A stretch of DNA of 64,000 nt from Scylla paramamosain (GCF_035594125.1 NC_087178.1:10095001-10159000), one strand, 5' to 3'. Positions 1 through 13,700 are shown, counted from the first letter of the stretch. The notes: a model not told the origin generated them from the sequence alone. A program made the numbers and translations.

Positions 1-531
1 ACATTACGAAAATCGTGTATTATGAGTGTTTTTAAGTTCCTCAAGTACCAAAAAGCTAAAACCCAAAAAATAATCTTTATAGAGAGAATCTTTTTTTTTT
101 GTTATTCATCTTCACAGGTACCGAGATGCCAAAATTCTTTCGAAATTCATGGAAATTTTGTAAAAAAAAATAAAAAAATAATAATTTTAGCTTTTTCCGG
201 AGTTATGTACAAACCCTGAAGTGTATGCAAATCCACTTATATGGGGAAATTACACGACTTTACCAGAAACCTGTCTTTTGAGTGTTTTTCAGCTATTTCA
301 ACAATATTACTGAAAACGTGTCTTTTCAGTGATTTACGTAGAAAAACGCTAAAACGATATATTTTGATGTGTTTTTGAGCTTCTTACCTACAAAAAATGC
401 AAAAATGGATGGCCAGCACTTTATATTGGCAAAGAAAAGGACATTACGAGAAACGTGTATGAATGTTTTATAGTTTGACAAGAACCACAAGGTAAAAAGC
501 TCAAAAAATCGTGTACATAAAGAAGTTTCTT

Positions 532-670
532 ACATACTAAAAAGCTGAAACTCATGAATAACACTTTTAATTTTGAAACAGAAATACCTTACGAAATGTG
601 TGTATTAGAAAAGTTTCTTACATACCGAAATGCTGGAACTTATGAATAACACTTTTATTTAAGAAATAGA
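532..670 (+). repeat. Duplicated E-unit variant (copy 1)
   Basis: The part of the E monomer containing CTGAAACTCATGAATAACAC and the following start of F appears twice in a row here, separated by TGTGTGTATTAGAAAAG. The same arrangement recurs at about 13,563, 20,573, 27,066 and, inverted, at 39,628. It is a rearrangement fingerprint of one HOR subtype. Confidence 0.8.
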
Positions 671-1154
671 ACAACCTTACTAAATGCCTGTGTTTTGAGT
701 TTTTTTTCACATTCTTAGTTACCAAAACCCCAAATTCCATGCAAAACTAGCTTCATGTTGGAAAAAAAAAATGATATTATCAGAAAAGTGTCTTTTGAGT
801 GTTTTTGAGCGTGTTAGGCAATAAAGCACTAAAAACCAGGGTAATCACATTACATTGTAATAAAAACAACTTTTACCAATAACTTGCTTTTAAGTGTTTT
901 GGAGCTCATTACATACCAAAACCCTAAAACGGATGCAAAACACCTTTTATGGAGAAACAGAATAAAATTACCAAAAACATATTTTAAGGGTTTTAATCAT
1001 GTTATCTATAAAAACGCTTAAATACATACAAAGAACCTTATGTTTGCGAAACGAAAGGACATTACGAGAAATGAGTATTATAAGTGTTTTTAAGTTCCTT
1101 AAGTACCAAAAAGCTAAAACCCACAAATAACACTCTTTATTTAGAAAAACCGAA

Positions 1155-1202
1155 ATAAAAAAATAAAAAAAATTTATTTTTTTATTTTTTTTTTTTTTTG
1201 TT
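1155..1202. repeat. Longest-type A-tract/T-tract of the A unit
   Basis: An A-rich run is followed directly by a T-rich run between the A1 part (ending in CACTCTTTATTTAG) and the A2 part (starting GTTATTCATCTTCATAG). The tract is self-complementary and its length differs in nearly every HOR copy, as expected for slippage. Similar tracts sit at this one place in almost every copy and at no other place in the HOR. Confidence 0.85.
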
Positions 1203-2740
1203 ATTCATCTTCATAGTACCGAGATGCCAAAATTCTGGGAAAATTCAGGGCAATCGTATGATAAAAGAATATTATAAAAAAAAGTTAATTTCAGCTTTTT
1301 TTTTTCGGAGTGTTATGTACCAAACCCTAAAGTGCATGCAGAGCCTCTTATATTAGGAAATTAAACGACATTACCAGAAATCTGTGTTTTGAGTGTTTTT
1401 TTTTAGCGTGTTAGGCACCAAAACGATAAATAATAAGGAACTCACTCTATATGGGAATCCAAAACAAAGTTACTGAAAACGTGTCTTTTCAGTGTTTTAC
1501 GTAGAAAAACGCTGAAACGGATGCAAAGCAACTAATATCAAGAAATAGAAAAACGTTACTAAAAAGGTATATTTTGAGTGTTTTTGAGCTTGTTACCTAC
1601 AAAAAACCCGAAAATTGATGCAAAGCACTCTATATTGCGAAACAAAAGGACATTGCAAGAAAAGTGTATAATGAATGTTTTATAGTTCAAAAGAACAACA
1701 AGGCAAAAAACGCAAAATCTCGTGTATATGGAGAGGTTTCCTAGATACTAAAATGCTAAAACTCGTGTATAACATTCCTAATTGAGAAACAGAACAACCT
1801 TAATAAATGTGTGTATTTTGAGTGCTTTTCACATTCTTAGTTACCAAAACCCTAAATTGCATGCGAAAATAGATTTGTGGGAAAAATAATGACTTTACCA
1901 GAAAAGTGTCTTCTGAGTGTTTTTCAGCGTGATAGGCAATAAAGCACTAAAAAAGAGGGCAATCACATTACATTGGAATAAAACCAATTTTTAACAAGAA
2001 CTTGCCTTTAAGTGTATTTGAGCTCCTTATATACCAAAACACTAAAATGCCTGCAAAATACACTTTATGGTGAAACAGAATAACATTACCAATACATGTA
2101 TTTTGAGTGTTTTTGATCATGTTACCGATAAAAACGCTTAAATACATGCAAAGAACCCTATTTTTTGGAAACAAAAGGACATTACGAGAAACGTGTATTA
2201 TGAGTGTTTTTAAGTTCATTAAGTACGAAAAAGCTAAAAGCAACAAATTACACTCTTTATTGAGATAAAATAAATAAATAAAAAAGTACATTTTTTTTTC
2301 ATTTCTATTCATCTTCACAGGTAAGGAGGTGCCAATATTCGGGCAAAGTTCAGGAAATTATATGAAATAAGTACATTATCAAAAAAGTTAAATTTAGGGT
2401 TTTTTTTTCGGACTGTTATGTAACAAACCCCTAAATTGCATGCAAAGCCACCTATATAGAGAAATTAAACGTCTTTGCCAGAAAACTGTCTTATGAGTGT
2501 TTTTCAGCATGTTAGGAACCAACACGATAAAACCCAAGGAAGTCAATCTATATGGGAATCCAAAACAAAATTACTGAAAACCTGTGTTTTCGGTGTTTTA
2601 CGTAGAAAAGGCTAAAACGGATGCAAACCAACCAAAATAAAGAAATAGAATAACATTACCAAAAAGGTATATTTTGAGAGTTTTTGAAATTCTTACCTAC
2701 AAAAAACGCGAAAATGGATGGAAAGCACTCTATATTGGGA

Positions 2741-2772
2741 AGCAAAAGGCATAAAAAAGAATGTTAGGCACC
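2741..2772 (+). other. Rearrangement junction D-to-B (copy 1)
   Basis: A D-type monomer ending in GAAGCAAAAGG is joined directly to the middle of a B-type monomer at ATGTTAGGCACCAAAAC, out of the normal D-to-E order. The same join occurs at 30,311-30,344 and, inverted, at 52,411-52,446. In all three places a reversed island lies about 0.6 kb further along in the same arm direction. Confidence 0.8.
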
Positions 2773-3343
2773 AAAACCATAAATAATATGAAAGCCACTC
2801 TATATGGAAATCCAAAACAAAATTACTGGAAAAGATTTACGTAGAAAAACGCTAAAATGGATGGAAACTGACCAATATGAAGAAATAGAATAACATTACC
2901 AAAAAACTATATATATAAAAAAAACGCGAATATGGATGCGAAGCACTCTATATAAGGAAAAAAAAAGGACATAACGAGAAAAAAGTATCATGAATATTTT
3001 ATAGTTTCACCAGAACCACAAGGCAAAAAACGCAAACCTCGACTCTATGGAGAAGTTTCTAAGATACCAAAATACTGAAACTCATGAATAACACTCTTAA
3101 TCAAGATACAGAACAACATTACTAAATGCGTGTATTTTGAGTGTTGTTTTTTACATTCTTAGTTACCAAAACCCCAAATTCCATGCGAAACTAGCTTAAT
3201 GTGGGAAAAAAATGACATTACCAGAAAAGTGTCTTTGAGTGTTTTTGAGCGTGTTAGGCAATAAAGCACTAAAAAGCAGGGCAATCACATTAAATGGGAA
3301 TAAAACCAACTTTTACGAAGAACTTGCCTTTTAGTATTTTTGA

Positions 3344-3784
3344 CACGCATTTAGTAAGGTTGCTCTGTTTCTCAATTAAGAGTTTTAGCATATACACGAG
3401 TTTTTGCGTTTTTTGCCTTGTGTTTTTTTTTTAACTATAAAACATTCATTATACACTTTTCTCGCAATGTCACTTTGTTTCCCAATATAGATTGCTTTGT
3501 ATCCATTTTCGCGTTTTTTTTGTAGGTAGCAAGCTTAAAAACACTCAAAATATACATTTTTATTAAATGTTTTTCTGCTTCTTGATATTGGTTGGTTTGT
3601 ATCAGTTTTAGCGTTTTTCTACGTAAAACACTGAAAATACACGTTTTTAGTAATTTATTTTTGGATTCCCACATAGAGTGAGTTCCTTATTATTTATCGT
3701 TTTGGTGCCTAACATGCTGAAAAACACTCAAAAGACAGATTTCTGGTAAGGTCTTTGAATTCCTCAAATGGGACGCTTTGCATG
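3344..3784 (-). repeat. Reversed satellite island 1
   Basis: Satellite runs in the opposite direction to both flanks. It reads, reversed, from the start of F through E, D, C, B and into the end of A3. The left edge joins H (GCCTTTTAGTATTTTTGA) to reversed F (CACGCATTTAGTAAGG). The right edge joins reversed A3 (CGCTTTGCATG) to the start of a G unit. All six islands in the window share these edges. In this copy part of E is missing. Confidence 0.88.
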
Positions 3785-6700
3785 TGTTTTCAGTGTTTTT
3801 GAGCGTCTTACGCAATAAAGCACTAAAAGCTAGGGTAATCACATTACATGGGAATAAAAGAAAATTTTACCAAGAACTTGCCTTTAAGTGTTTTTGAGCT
3901 CCTTACGTACCAAAACACTAAAACGCATCCAAAATACTTTTATGGAGAAACAGAATTACATTACCAAATACATGTATTTTGAGTGTTTTTGATCATGTTA
4001 TCTATAAAAACGCTTAATTACATGTAAAGAACCTTATGTTTGGGAAACGAAAGAACATTACGAGAAACGTGTATTATGAGTGATTTTTAAGTTCCTTTAG
4101 TACCAAAAAGCTAAAACCCACAAATAACACTCTTTAGAAAAAAATAATAATAAACAAAAAATAATAAAATGGGATTTTTTTTTTTTTGTTATTCATCTTC
4201 ATAGGTACCGAGATGCCAAAATTCTGCAACAATTCAGGGAATTTATGTGGAAAAAAGAAGATTATCGTAAAAGTTAATTATAGCTTTTTTCTCGGATTGT
4301 TATGTACCAAACCCTAAAGTGCATGCAAAGCCACCTCTATAGGGAAGTTAAACGACTTTACCACAAACCTGTCTTTTCAGTGTTTTCAGCATGTTAGGTA
4401 GGCACCAAAAACGATAAATAATTTGGAAGTCAGTCAATATATGAATCCAAAAGAAAATTACTGAAAACGTGTCTTTTCAGTGTTTTACGTAGAAAAACGC
4501 TAAAGCGGATACAAACCATCCTATATGAATAAATACAATAACATTACCAAAAAGATATATTTTGAGTGTTTTTGAGCTTGTTACCTACAAAAAAATGCCA
4601 AAATGGATGTAAAGCACTCTATATTAGGAAACAAAAGGACATTACGAGAAACGTGTAAAATGAGTGTTTTATAGTTTTAAAAGAACCACAAGGCAATAAA
4701 CGCAAAAACTCGTGTATATAGAGAAATTTCTTACATACCAAAATGAATAAATGCATGAATAACAGTTTTAATCGAAAACAGAACTACCTTACCAAATTGT
4801 GTATTTTGACAGTTTTTCACATTCTTAGTTACGAAAATGCCAAATTACATGCGAAAATAGCTTCATGTGGGAAAAAAATGACATTACCAAAAAAGTATCT
4901 TTTGAGTGTTTTCAGCGTGATATGCAACAAAGCTCTAAAAAGCAGAACGATCACATTACATGAGAATAAAACCCACTTTTACGAAGTATTTTTTAACCCT
5001 TTATATACCAAACCGCTAAAACGCATGCAAAACAAACTTTATGAAGAAAAAGAATAACATTACCAAAAACATATATTTTGAGTGTTTTTGATCATGTTAT
5101 CTATAAAAACGCTTAAGTACATGCAAAGAACATTATATTTGGGAAACAAAAGGACATTACAAGAAACGTGTATTATGAGTGTTTTTTTAAGTTCCTTAAG
5201 TACCAAAAAGCTAAAACACACAAATAACACTCTTTATATAAAAAAAAGTAAAATAAATAGGACTTTTTTTTTTTTTTGTTATTCATCTTCATAGGTACCG
5301 AGATGCCAAAATTCTGGGAAATTTCAGGGCAATTATGTGATTAATGAATATTATCAAAAAAGTTAATTTCAGCTTCTTTTTTCGGACTGTTATGTACCAC
5401 ACCCTAAAGTACATGCAAAGCCTTCAATATGTTGAAATTAAACGACCTTACCAGAAATCTGTGTTTTAAGTGTTTTTTTTAGCATGTTAGGCACAAAAAC
5501 GATAAATAATAAGGAACTCACTCTATATGGGAATCCAAAACAAACTTACTGAAAACGTGTCTTCTCAGTGTTTTACGTAGAAAAACGTTTAAACGGATGG
5601 AAACGAACCAATATCAAGAAATAGAAAAAAGTTACCAAAAAGGTATATTTTGAGTGTTTTTGAGCTTTTTACCTACAAAAAACGCGAAAATTGATGCAAA
5701 ACACTTTATATTGAGAAACAAAAGGACATTGCAAGAAAAGTGTATAACGAGTGTTTTATAGTTCAAAACCCAAAAAGCAAAAAACGCAAAAACTCGTATA
5801 TATGGAGTAGTTTCCTAGATAACAGAATGCTGAAACTCATAAATAACACTGTTAATTGAGAAACAGAACAACCTTACTAAATGCGTGTATTTTGAGTGCT
5901 TTTCACATTCTTAGTTACCTAAAACCCAAATTCATTGCTAAACCAGCTTTATGTGGTAAAAAAAAAGGCATTTTCAGAAAAGATTTCTATTGAGTGTTTT
6001 TGAGCGTGATAAGCAATAAAGCACTTAAAAGAAGGGCAATCACCTTACATGGGAACAAAAACCAATGTTAAGTGTTTTTGAGCTCCTTATATACCAAAAC
6101 GCTAAAACGCATGCAAAACACACTTTATGGAAAAACAGAATAACATTACCAAAAACATGTATTTTGAGTGTTTTTGATCATTTTACCAATACATCGCTTA
6201 AATACATGCTAAGAACCCTATTTGTGGAAAACGAAAGGACATTACGAGAACGTGTATTATGAGTGTTTTTAAATTCATTAAGAACCAAAAAGCTAAAAGC
6301 CACAAATAACTCTCTATTGAGAAAAAATAAATAAAAAAAAAAATTTTCTTTCTTATTCATCTTCACAGGTACCGAGATGCCAAAATTCGGGCAAAATTCA
6401 TGAAATTTTGTGAAATAAGAACATTATCAAAAAAGATAACTTTAGCTTTTTTTTCTTCGACTGTTATGTAGCAAACCCTATAGTGCATGCAAAACCACCT
6501 ATATGGGGAAATCAAACGTCTTAGCCAGAAAACTGTCTTATGAGTGTTTTTCAGCATGTTAGGCACAAAAACGATAAATAATATGGAAGTCACTTTATAT
6601 GGGAATCTAAAACAAAATTACTGAAAACGTGTCTTTTCGGTGTTTTACGTAGAAAAACGCTAAATCGGATGCAAACCATCCAATATGAAAAAAAATTAGA

Positions 6701-6851
6701 ATAACATTACCAAAAAGGTATTTTTTAAGTGTTTTTGAGCTTGTTACCTACAAAAAAGGTGAAAATGGATGCAAACCACTCCCTATTGGGAAACAAAGGG
6801 ACATTACGAGAAACGTGTATAATGAGTGTCTTATTATTTTCGAGCAAAAGA

Positions 6852-6875
6852 ACTTGTGGTTCACAAGAACCACAA
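6852..6875. repeat. Hairpin in E unit (copy 1)
   Basis: Perfect inverted repeat: ten-base arms CTTGTGGTTC and GAACCACAAG around an ACAA loop. The usual E unit has only the right arm; this variant has extra sequence that supplies the complementary left arm, preceded by GAGCAAAAGAA. Confidence 0.85.
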
Positions 6876-9415
6876 GGCAAAAAACGCAAAAACTCGTGTA
6901 TATAAAGAAGTTTCTTAGATACCAAAATGCTGAAACTCATGAATAACAACAATCTTTATTGAGAAAAAGAAAAACCTTACCAAAAGCGTGTATTTTCAGT
7001 GTTTTTCACATTCATAGCAAAATCCCAAATAGCATGCGAAACTAGCTTTATGTGGGAAAAAAATGACATTGCCAGAAGTGTCTTTTGAGTGTTTTTGAGC
7101 GTGTTAGGCAATAAAGCACTAAAAAGCAGGGCAATCACATTACATGGGAATAAAACAAACTTTGACCAAGAACTTGCCATTATGTGTTTTGAGCTCCTTA
7201 CATACCAAAACGCTAAACGCATGCAAAACACTCCTTTATGGAGAAGCAGAAATAACATTACAAAAAACATGTTTTAAGTGTTTTTGATCATGTTACCTAT
7301 AAAAACGCTTAAATACATACAAAGAAACCTATCTTTCGGAAACGAAAGGATATTACGAAAAACGTGTATTATGACTGTTTTTAAGTTTCTTAAGTACCAA
7401 AACGTTAAAACCCACAAATGACACTCTTTCAAGAGAAAAAAATAAAAAAATTTGTAAAAAAAATTGCATTTTTTTGTATTTATTTTCATAAGTACCAAGA
7501 TGCAAAAATTCTGCCAAAATTCAGGAAATTTATGTGGAAAAAAGAACATTATCAAAAAAGTTAATTATAGCTTTTTTTCGAATTGTTATTTACCAAACCC
7601 TAAAGTACATGCAAAGCCACCTATATGAGGAAATTAAACGAGATTACCAGAAACCTGTCTTTTCAGTGTTTTTCAACATGTTAGGCACCAAAGCGATAAA
7701 TAATATGGAAGTTAGTGAATATGTGAATCCAAAACAAAATTACTGAAAACTTGTCTTTTCAGTGTTTCACATAGAAAAAACGCTAAAAGGGATGCAAAGC
7801 AACAAATATGAAGAAATAGAATAACATTACCAAAAATTGTTTTTGAGCTTTTTACCTATGAAAAACACGAAAATGGATGTAAAAGCAAAAGGACATTTAG
7901 AGAAACGTGTATAATAGTTTCACAAGAACCACAAGACAAAAAACGCAAAATCTCGTGTATATAGAGAAGTTTCTTACATACCAAAATGCTAAAACTCATG
8001 AATAACACTTTTAATTGAGAAACAGAACTACCTTACCAAATATGTGTATTTTGAGTGTTTTTCACATTCTTAGTTACGAAAATCCCAAATTACATTCGAA
8101 ACTATCTTTATGTGGAAAAAAAAATGACATTATCAGAAAAGTGTCTTTTCAGCCTTTTTGAACGTGATATGCAACAAAGCACTAAAAAACAGAATAATCA
8201 CATTATATAGGAATAAAACTAACTTTTAAGAAGAAATTGCCTTTAAGTGTGTTTAACTCCTTACATACCAAAACGCTAAAACGCATGTAAAACACCCTTT
8301 ATGGAGAAACAGAATAACATTACCAAAAACATGTATTTTGAATGTTTTTGATCATGTTACCTATAAAAACGCTTAAATACATGCAAAGAACCCTATGTCT
8401 GTGAAACGAAACGACATATAAAAAAAAATAGCTTTTTTCCGGAATTATTTACCAAACCCAGAAGTGCTCGCAAAGCCATCTATATGGAGAAATAACAAGA
8501 CTTTACCAGAAATCTGTATTTTGAGTGTTTTTTCAGCAATTTCAACAATATTACTAAAAACGTGTCTTTTCAGTCATTTACGAAGAAAAACGCTAAAACG
8601 GATGCAAACCAACCAATATGAAAAAATAGAGTAACATTACCAAAAAGATATATTTTGAGTGTTTTTCAGCTTTTTACCTAGAAAAAATGCAAAATGGATG
8701 GAAAGCACTCTATATTGGGAAACAAAAGAACATTACGAGAAACGTGTATAATGAGTGTTTTATAGTTTCACACGAACCACAAGGCAAAAAACGCAAAAAC
8801 TCGTGTATATAGAGAAGTTTCTTACATACCAAAATGCTGAAATGCATGAATAACACTTTTAATTGAGAAACAGAACTACCTTACCTAATGTGTGTATTTT
8901 GAGTTTTTTTTCACGTTCTTAGTTACGAAAATCCCAAATTACATGGGAAACTAGCTTTATGAGGGAAAATAAAACATTACCAGAAAAGTGTCTTTTGAGT
9001 GTTTTTGAGCGTGATTTGCAACAAAGCACTAAAAGCAGAACAATCACATTACATGGGAATAAAATAAACTTTTACGAAGAACTTGCCTTTAAGTGTTTTT
9101 TTTTTAACTCCTTACATATCAAAACGCTAAAACGCATGCAAAAACACCCTTTTATGGAGAAACAGAGTAACATTACCAAAAACGTGTATTTTGACTGTTT
9201 TTGATCATGTTATTTATAAAAAACGCTTAAATTCATGCAAAGAACCTTATGTTTGGGAATGGAAAGGACGTTACGAGAAACGTGTAAAATGAGTGTTTTT
9301 AAGTTCCTTAAGTACCAAAAAAGCTAAAAACTACAAATAAAACTCTTTATAGAGAAAAAAAAATTTTGTTTTGTTTTTGTTATTCATCTTCATAGGTACT
9401 AAGATGCCAAGATTC

Positions 9416-9440
9416 TGGCAATATTCTTTATGAATCGAAA
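9416..9440 (+). other. Rearrangement junction A2-to-C (copy 1)
   Basis: The A2 unit (GATTCTGGCAATATTC) is joined directly to the end of B (GAATCGAAAACAAAATTACTG), so A3 and nearly all of B, about 190 bp, are absent. The same join is at 20,278 and, inverted, at 34,065 and 47,150. Confidence 0.82.
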
Positions 9441-9678
9441 ACAAAATTACTGAAAACGTGTTTTTTCGGTATTTTACGTAGAAAAACGCTATATCGGACG
9501 GAAACCAACCATTATGAAGAAAAAGAATAACATTACCAAAAAGGTATATTTTGAGTGTTTTTGAGCTTGTTACCTAGAAAAAACGTGAAAATGGATGCAA
9601 AGCACTCCCTATTGGGAAAGAAAAGGACATTACGAGAAACATCTATAATGAGTGTCTTATTATTTTCGGGGAAAAGAA

Positions 9679-9702
9679 CTTGTGGTTCACAAGAACCACA
9701 AG
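9679..9702. repeat. Hairpin in E unit (copy 2)
   Basis: Same perfect ten-base-arm inverted repeat with ACAA loop as at 6,852. It lies about 250 bp after the A2-to-C junction, a spacing also found in the inverted copies at 46.9/47.15 kb and 33.8/34.07 kb. Confidence 0.85.
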
Positions 9703-11131
9703 GCAAAAAACGCAAAAAGTCGTGTATATAAAGAAGTTTCTTAGATACCAAAATGCTGAAACTTATGAATAACAATCTTAATTGAGAAACAGAACAACAT
9801 TACCAAATGCGTGTATTTTGAGTGTTTTTTTCACATTCTTAGCAAAACCTCAAATAGTAGGCGAAACAAGCTTTATGTGGGAAAAAAATGACATTACCAG
9901 AAGTGTCTTTTGGGTGTTTTTGAGCGTGTTAGGCAATAAAGCACTAAAAAGCAGGGCAATCATATTACATTGGAATAAAACCAACTTTTACCAAGAACTT
10001 GCCTTGAAGTGTTTTTTAGCTCCTTATACACCAAATCGCTAAAAAACGCATGCAAAACACTCTTTTATAGAGAAGCAGAATAACCAAAAAACAAGTGTTT
10101 TTGAGTGTTTTTTTTTATCATGTTACCTATAAAAACGCTTAAATACATGCAAAGATCCTTATATTTGGGAAACGAAAGGACATTACGAGAAATGTGTATT
10201 ATGAATGTTTTTAAAATTGCTTCAGAACCAAAACGTTAAAACCTACAAATAACACTCTTTATAAAGAAAAAAATTAAATAAATAAAAAATAGCATTTTTA
10301 TTTTATTGTTATTCATGTTTATAGGTACCAAGATGCCAAAATTCTGCCAAAATTCAAGGAAATTATGTGGAAAAAAAGAACATTATCAAAAAAGTTAATT
10401 TTACATTTTTCCGGGGTTATGTACCAAACCATAAAGTGTATGCAAAGCCACCTATTCGGGAAAATTTAACGACTTTACAGGAAACCTGTCTTTTGAGTGT
10501 TTTTACGCTTGTTAGGCACCAAAACGATAAATAATATTAAAGTCACTCTATATGGAAATCCAAAACAAAATTACTGAAAACGTGTCTTTTAAAAGATTTA
10601 CGTAAAAAACCGCTAAAACGGATGCAAACCAACGAATATGAAAAAAATAGAATAATATTACCAGAAAAGTATATTTTGTGTGTTTTTTCGCTTGTTACAT
10701 AAAAAAAAAACGCAAAAATGGATGCAAAGCACTGTATATTAGGAAAAAAAAATGGACATAACGAGAAACGTGTATAATGAGTGTTTTATAGTTTCACCAG
10801 AATCACAAGGCAAACAACGCAAAAACTCGTCTGTGTGGGGAAGTTTCTAAGATACCAAAATGCTGAAACTCATGAATAACACTCTTAATCAACAAACAGA
10901 AAAACCTTACTAAATGCATGTATTTTGAGTGTTTTTTTTTACATTCTTAGTTACCAAAACCCCAAATTCCATGCAAAACTAACTTTATGTGGGAAAAAAA
11001 TGACATTACCAGAAAAGTGTCTTTGAGTGTTTTTGAGCATGTTAGCCAATAAAGCACTAAAAAGCAGGGCAATCACATTACATGGGAATAAAACCAACAT
11101 TTACGAAAAACTTGCCTTTTAGTGTTTTTGA

Positions 11132-11606
11132 CACGAATTTAGTAAGGTTGTTCTGTTTCTCAATTAAGAGTGTTATTCATGAGTTTCAGCATTTTAGTAT
11201 CTAGGAAGCTTTTCCATATACACGAGTTTTTGCGTTTTTTGGCTTGTGGTTTTTTTGAACTATAAAACATTCATTATACACTTTTCTCGCAATGTCCCTT
11301 TGTTTCCCAATATAGAGTGTTTTGTATCAATTTTGTGTTTTTTTTTATGTAACAAACTCAAAAACACTCAAAATATATATTTTTGGTAATGTTTTTCTGC
11401 TTCTTGATATTGGTTGGTTTGCATCAGTTTTAGCGTTTTTCTAAGTAAAACACTGAGAAGACAAGTTTTCAGTAATTTTCTTTTGGATTCCCACATAGAG
11501 AGAGTTCCTTATTATTTATCGTTTTGGTGCCTAACATGCTGAAAAACACTCAAAAGACAGATTTCTGGTAAGGTCTCTTATTTCCTCATATACGAGGCCT
11601 TGTATG
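11132..11606 (-). repeat. Reversed satellite island 2
   Basis: Units F (start) to A3 (end) in reverse order between the same edges as island 1: H cut after AGTGTTTTTGA on the left and G on the right. E is complete here. The A2-to-C junction lies about 1.7 kb upstream, as it does for inverted island 5. Confidence 0.88.
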
Positions 11607-13562
11607 TCTTTTGAGTGTTTTTCAGCGTGTTACGCAATAAAGCACTAAAAGGAAGGGCAATCACATTACATGGGAATAAAACCAAATTTTACCAAGAGCT
11701 TGCCTTTAAGTGTTTTTGAGCTCCTTACATACCAAAACACTAAAACACTAAAACACTAAAATACATTTTATGGAGAAACAGAATAATATTACCAAATACA
11801 TGTATTTTTAGTGTTTTTGATCATATTTTCTATAAAAACACTTAAATACATGCAAAGAACCTAGAAACGACATTACAAGAAACGTGTATTATGAGTGTTT
11901 TTTTAAGTTCTTTCAGTACCTAAAAGCTAAAACCCACAAATAACACTCTTTATTTAGAAAAAAAATAATAAACAAAAAAAATAAAAAAATGGGATATTTC
12001 TTTTTTTTTGTTATTCATCCTTATAGGTACCGAGATGCCAAAATTCTGCCAAAATTCAGGGAATTTATGTGGAAAAAAGAACATTAACAAAAGAGTTAAT
12101 TATAGCTTTTTTTTCGGATTGTTAAGTACCAAACCTTAAAGTGCATGCAAAGACACCTATATAGGGAAGTTAAACGACTTTATCAGAAACCTGTCTTTTC
12201 AGTGTTTTTCAGCATGTTAGGCACCAATACGATAAATAATATGGAAGTCAGTCGATATGTGAATCCAAAACAAAATTACTGAAAACGTGTTTTTTCAGTG
12301 TTTTACGTAGAAAAACACTAAAGCGGATGCAAACCAACCTATATGAACAAATAGAATAACATTACTAAAAAGATATATTTTGAGTGTTTTTGAGCTTGTT
12401 ACCTACAAAAAATGCAAAAATGGATGTAAAGCACTCTATATTAGGAAACAAAAGGACTTTACGAAAAACGTGTATAATGAGTGTTTTATAGTTTTAAAAC
12501 AACCACAAGGCAATAAACGCAAAAACTCGTGTATATAGAGAAATTTCTTACAAACCGAAATGATGAAATGCATGAATAACACTTTTAATCAATAAACAAA
12601 ACTACTTTACCATATTGTGTATTTTGAGTGTTTTTCACATTCTTAGTTACGAAAATGCCAAATTACATGCGAAACTACCTTCATGTGGGGAAAAAAAAAT
12701 GACATTACCAAAAAAGTGTTTTTTTAGTGTTTTTGAGCGTGATATGCAACAATGCCCTAAAAAGCAGAACAATCACATTACATGGGAATAAAACCAACTT
12801 TTGCGAAGAACTTGCCTTTAAGTGTTTTTTAACTCCTTACATACCAAATCTCTAAAACGTATGGAAAACACCCTTTATGGAGAAACAGAATAACATTACC
12901 AAAAACATGTATTTTGAGTGTTTTTGATCATTTAACCTATAAAAACTCTTAAATACATGTAAAGGACGCTATGTTTGTATAACAAAAGGACATTACGAAA
13001 ATCGTGTATTATGAGTGTTTTTAAGTTACTTAAGTACCAAAAAGCTAAAACCCACATATAACACTCTTTATAGAGAGATTTTTTTTTTGTTATTCATCTT
13101 CATAGTTACCAAGATGCCAAAATTCTGGCAAAATTCATGGAAATTTTGTAAAAAAAAATAATAATAATGTTAACTTTTTTCCGGAGTTATGTACAAACCC
13201 TGAAGTGCATGCAAATCCACCTATATGGGGAAATTACACGACTTTACCAGAAACCTGTCTTTTGAGTGTTTTTCAGCAATAATAACAATATTACTGAATA
13301 CGTGTCTTTTCAGTGATTTACGTAGAAAAACGCTAAAACGGATATAAACCAACCAATATGAAGAAATAGAATAATATTAACAAAAAGATATATTTTGATG
13401 TGTTTTTGAGCTTGTTACATACAAAAAATGAAAAAATGGATGGAAAGCACTTTATATTGGCAAAGAAAGGACATTACGAGAAACGTGTATGAGTGTTTTA
13501 TAGTTTGACAAGAACCAGAAGGAAAAAATTCAAAAACTCGTGTAAAATAAAGAAGTTTCTTG

Positions 13563-13700
13563 CATACCAAAAAGCTGAAACTCATGAATAACACTTTTAA
13601 TTTTGAAACAGAAATACCTTACCAAATGTGTGTATTAGAAAAGTTTCTTACATACCAAAATGCTGGAACTCATGAATAATATTTATAATTAAGAAATAGA
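13563..13700 (+). repeat. Duplicated E-unit variant (copy 2)
   Basis: Same E/F partial duplication as at 532, about 13.04 kb away from it, with the TGTGTGTATTAGAAAAG spacer intact. Confidence 0.8.

Larger units (their letters stand above)
1..3343 (+). repeat. HOR satellite block 1 (+ orientation)
   Basis: Tandem ~95-bp monomers arranged in ~1.1-kb higher-order repeats. The I-type monomer, marked by TTTTTGATCATGTTA-like sequence, is centred near 994 and 2,112. The block contains a duplicated E unit (532-670), an A/T tract near 1,155-1,202 and a deletion junction near 2,750. It ends where an H-type monomer is cut about 28 bp in and reversed satellite begins. No coding region is seen; the short open frames are read-through of satellite. 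Confidence 0.93.
3785..11131 (+). repeat. HOR satellite block 2 (+ orientation)
   Basis: HOR array with I-unit anchors near 3,990, 5,091, 6,173, 7,285, 8,351, 9,201 and 10,117. Spacing is about 1.1 kb where complete and shorter (about 0.85-0.92 kb) where the A2/C junction at 9,426 or a deletion near 8,410 removes units. It holds two hairpin E variants (6,852; 9,679). No genes seen. Confidence 0.93.

Noticed and set aside
22..5294. Many 60-105 codon open frames with peptides such as SVFELLTYQNAKTHAK, on both strands across the window
   Set aside because: They are translations of the ~95-bp satellite in whichever frame stays open. They lack consistent starts, differ by frameshifts between copies and show no domain.
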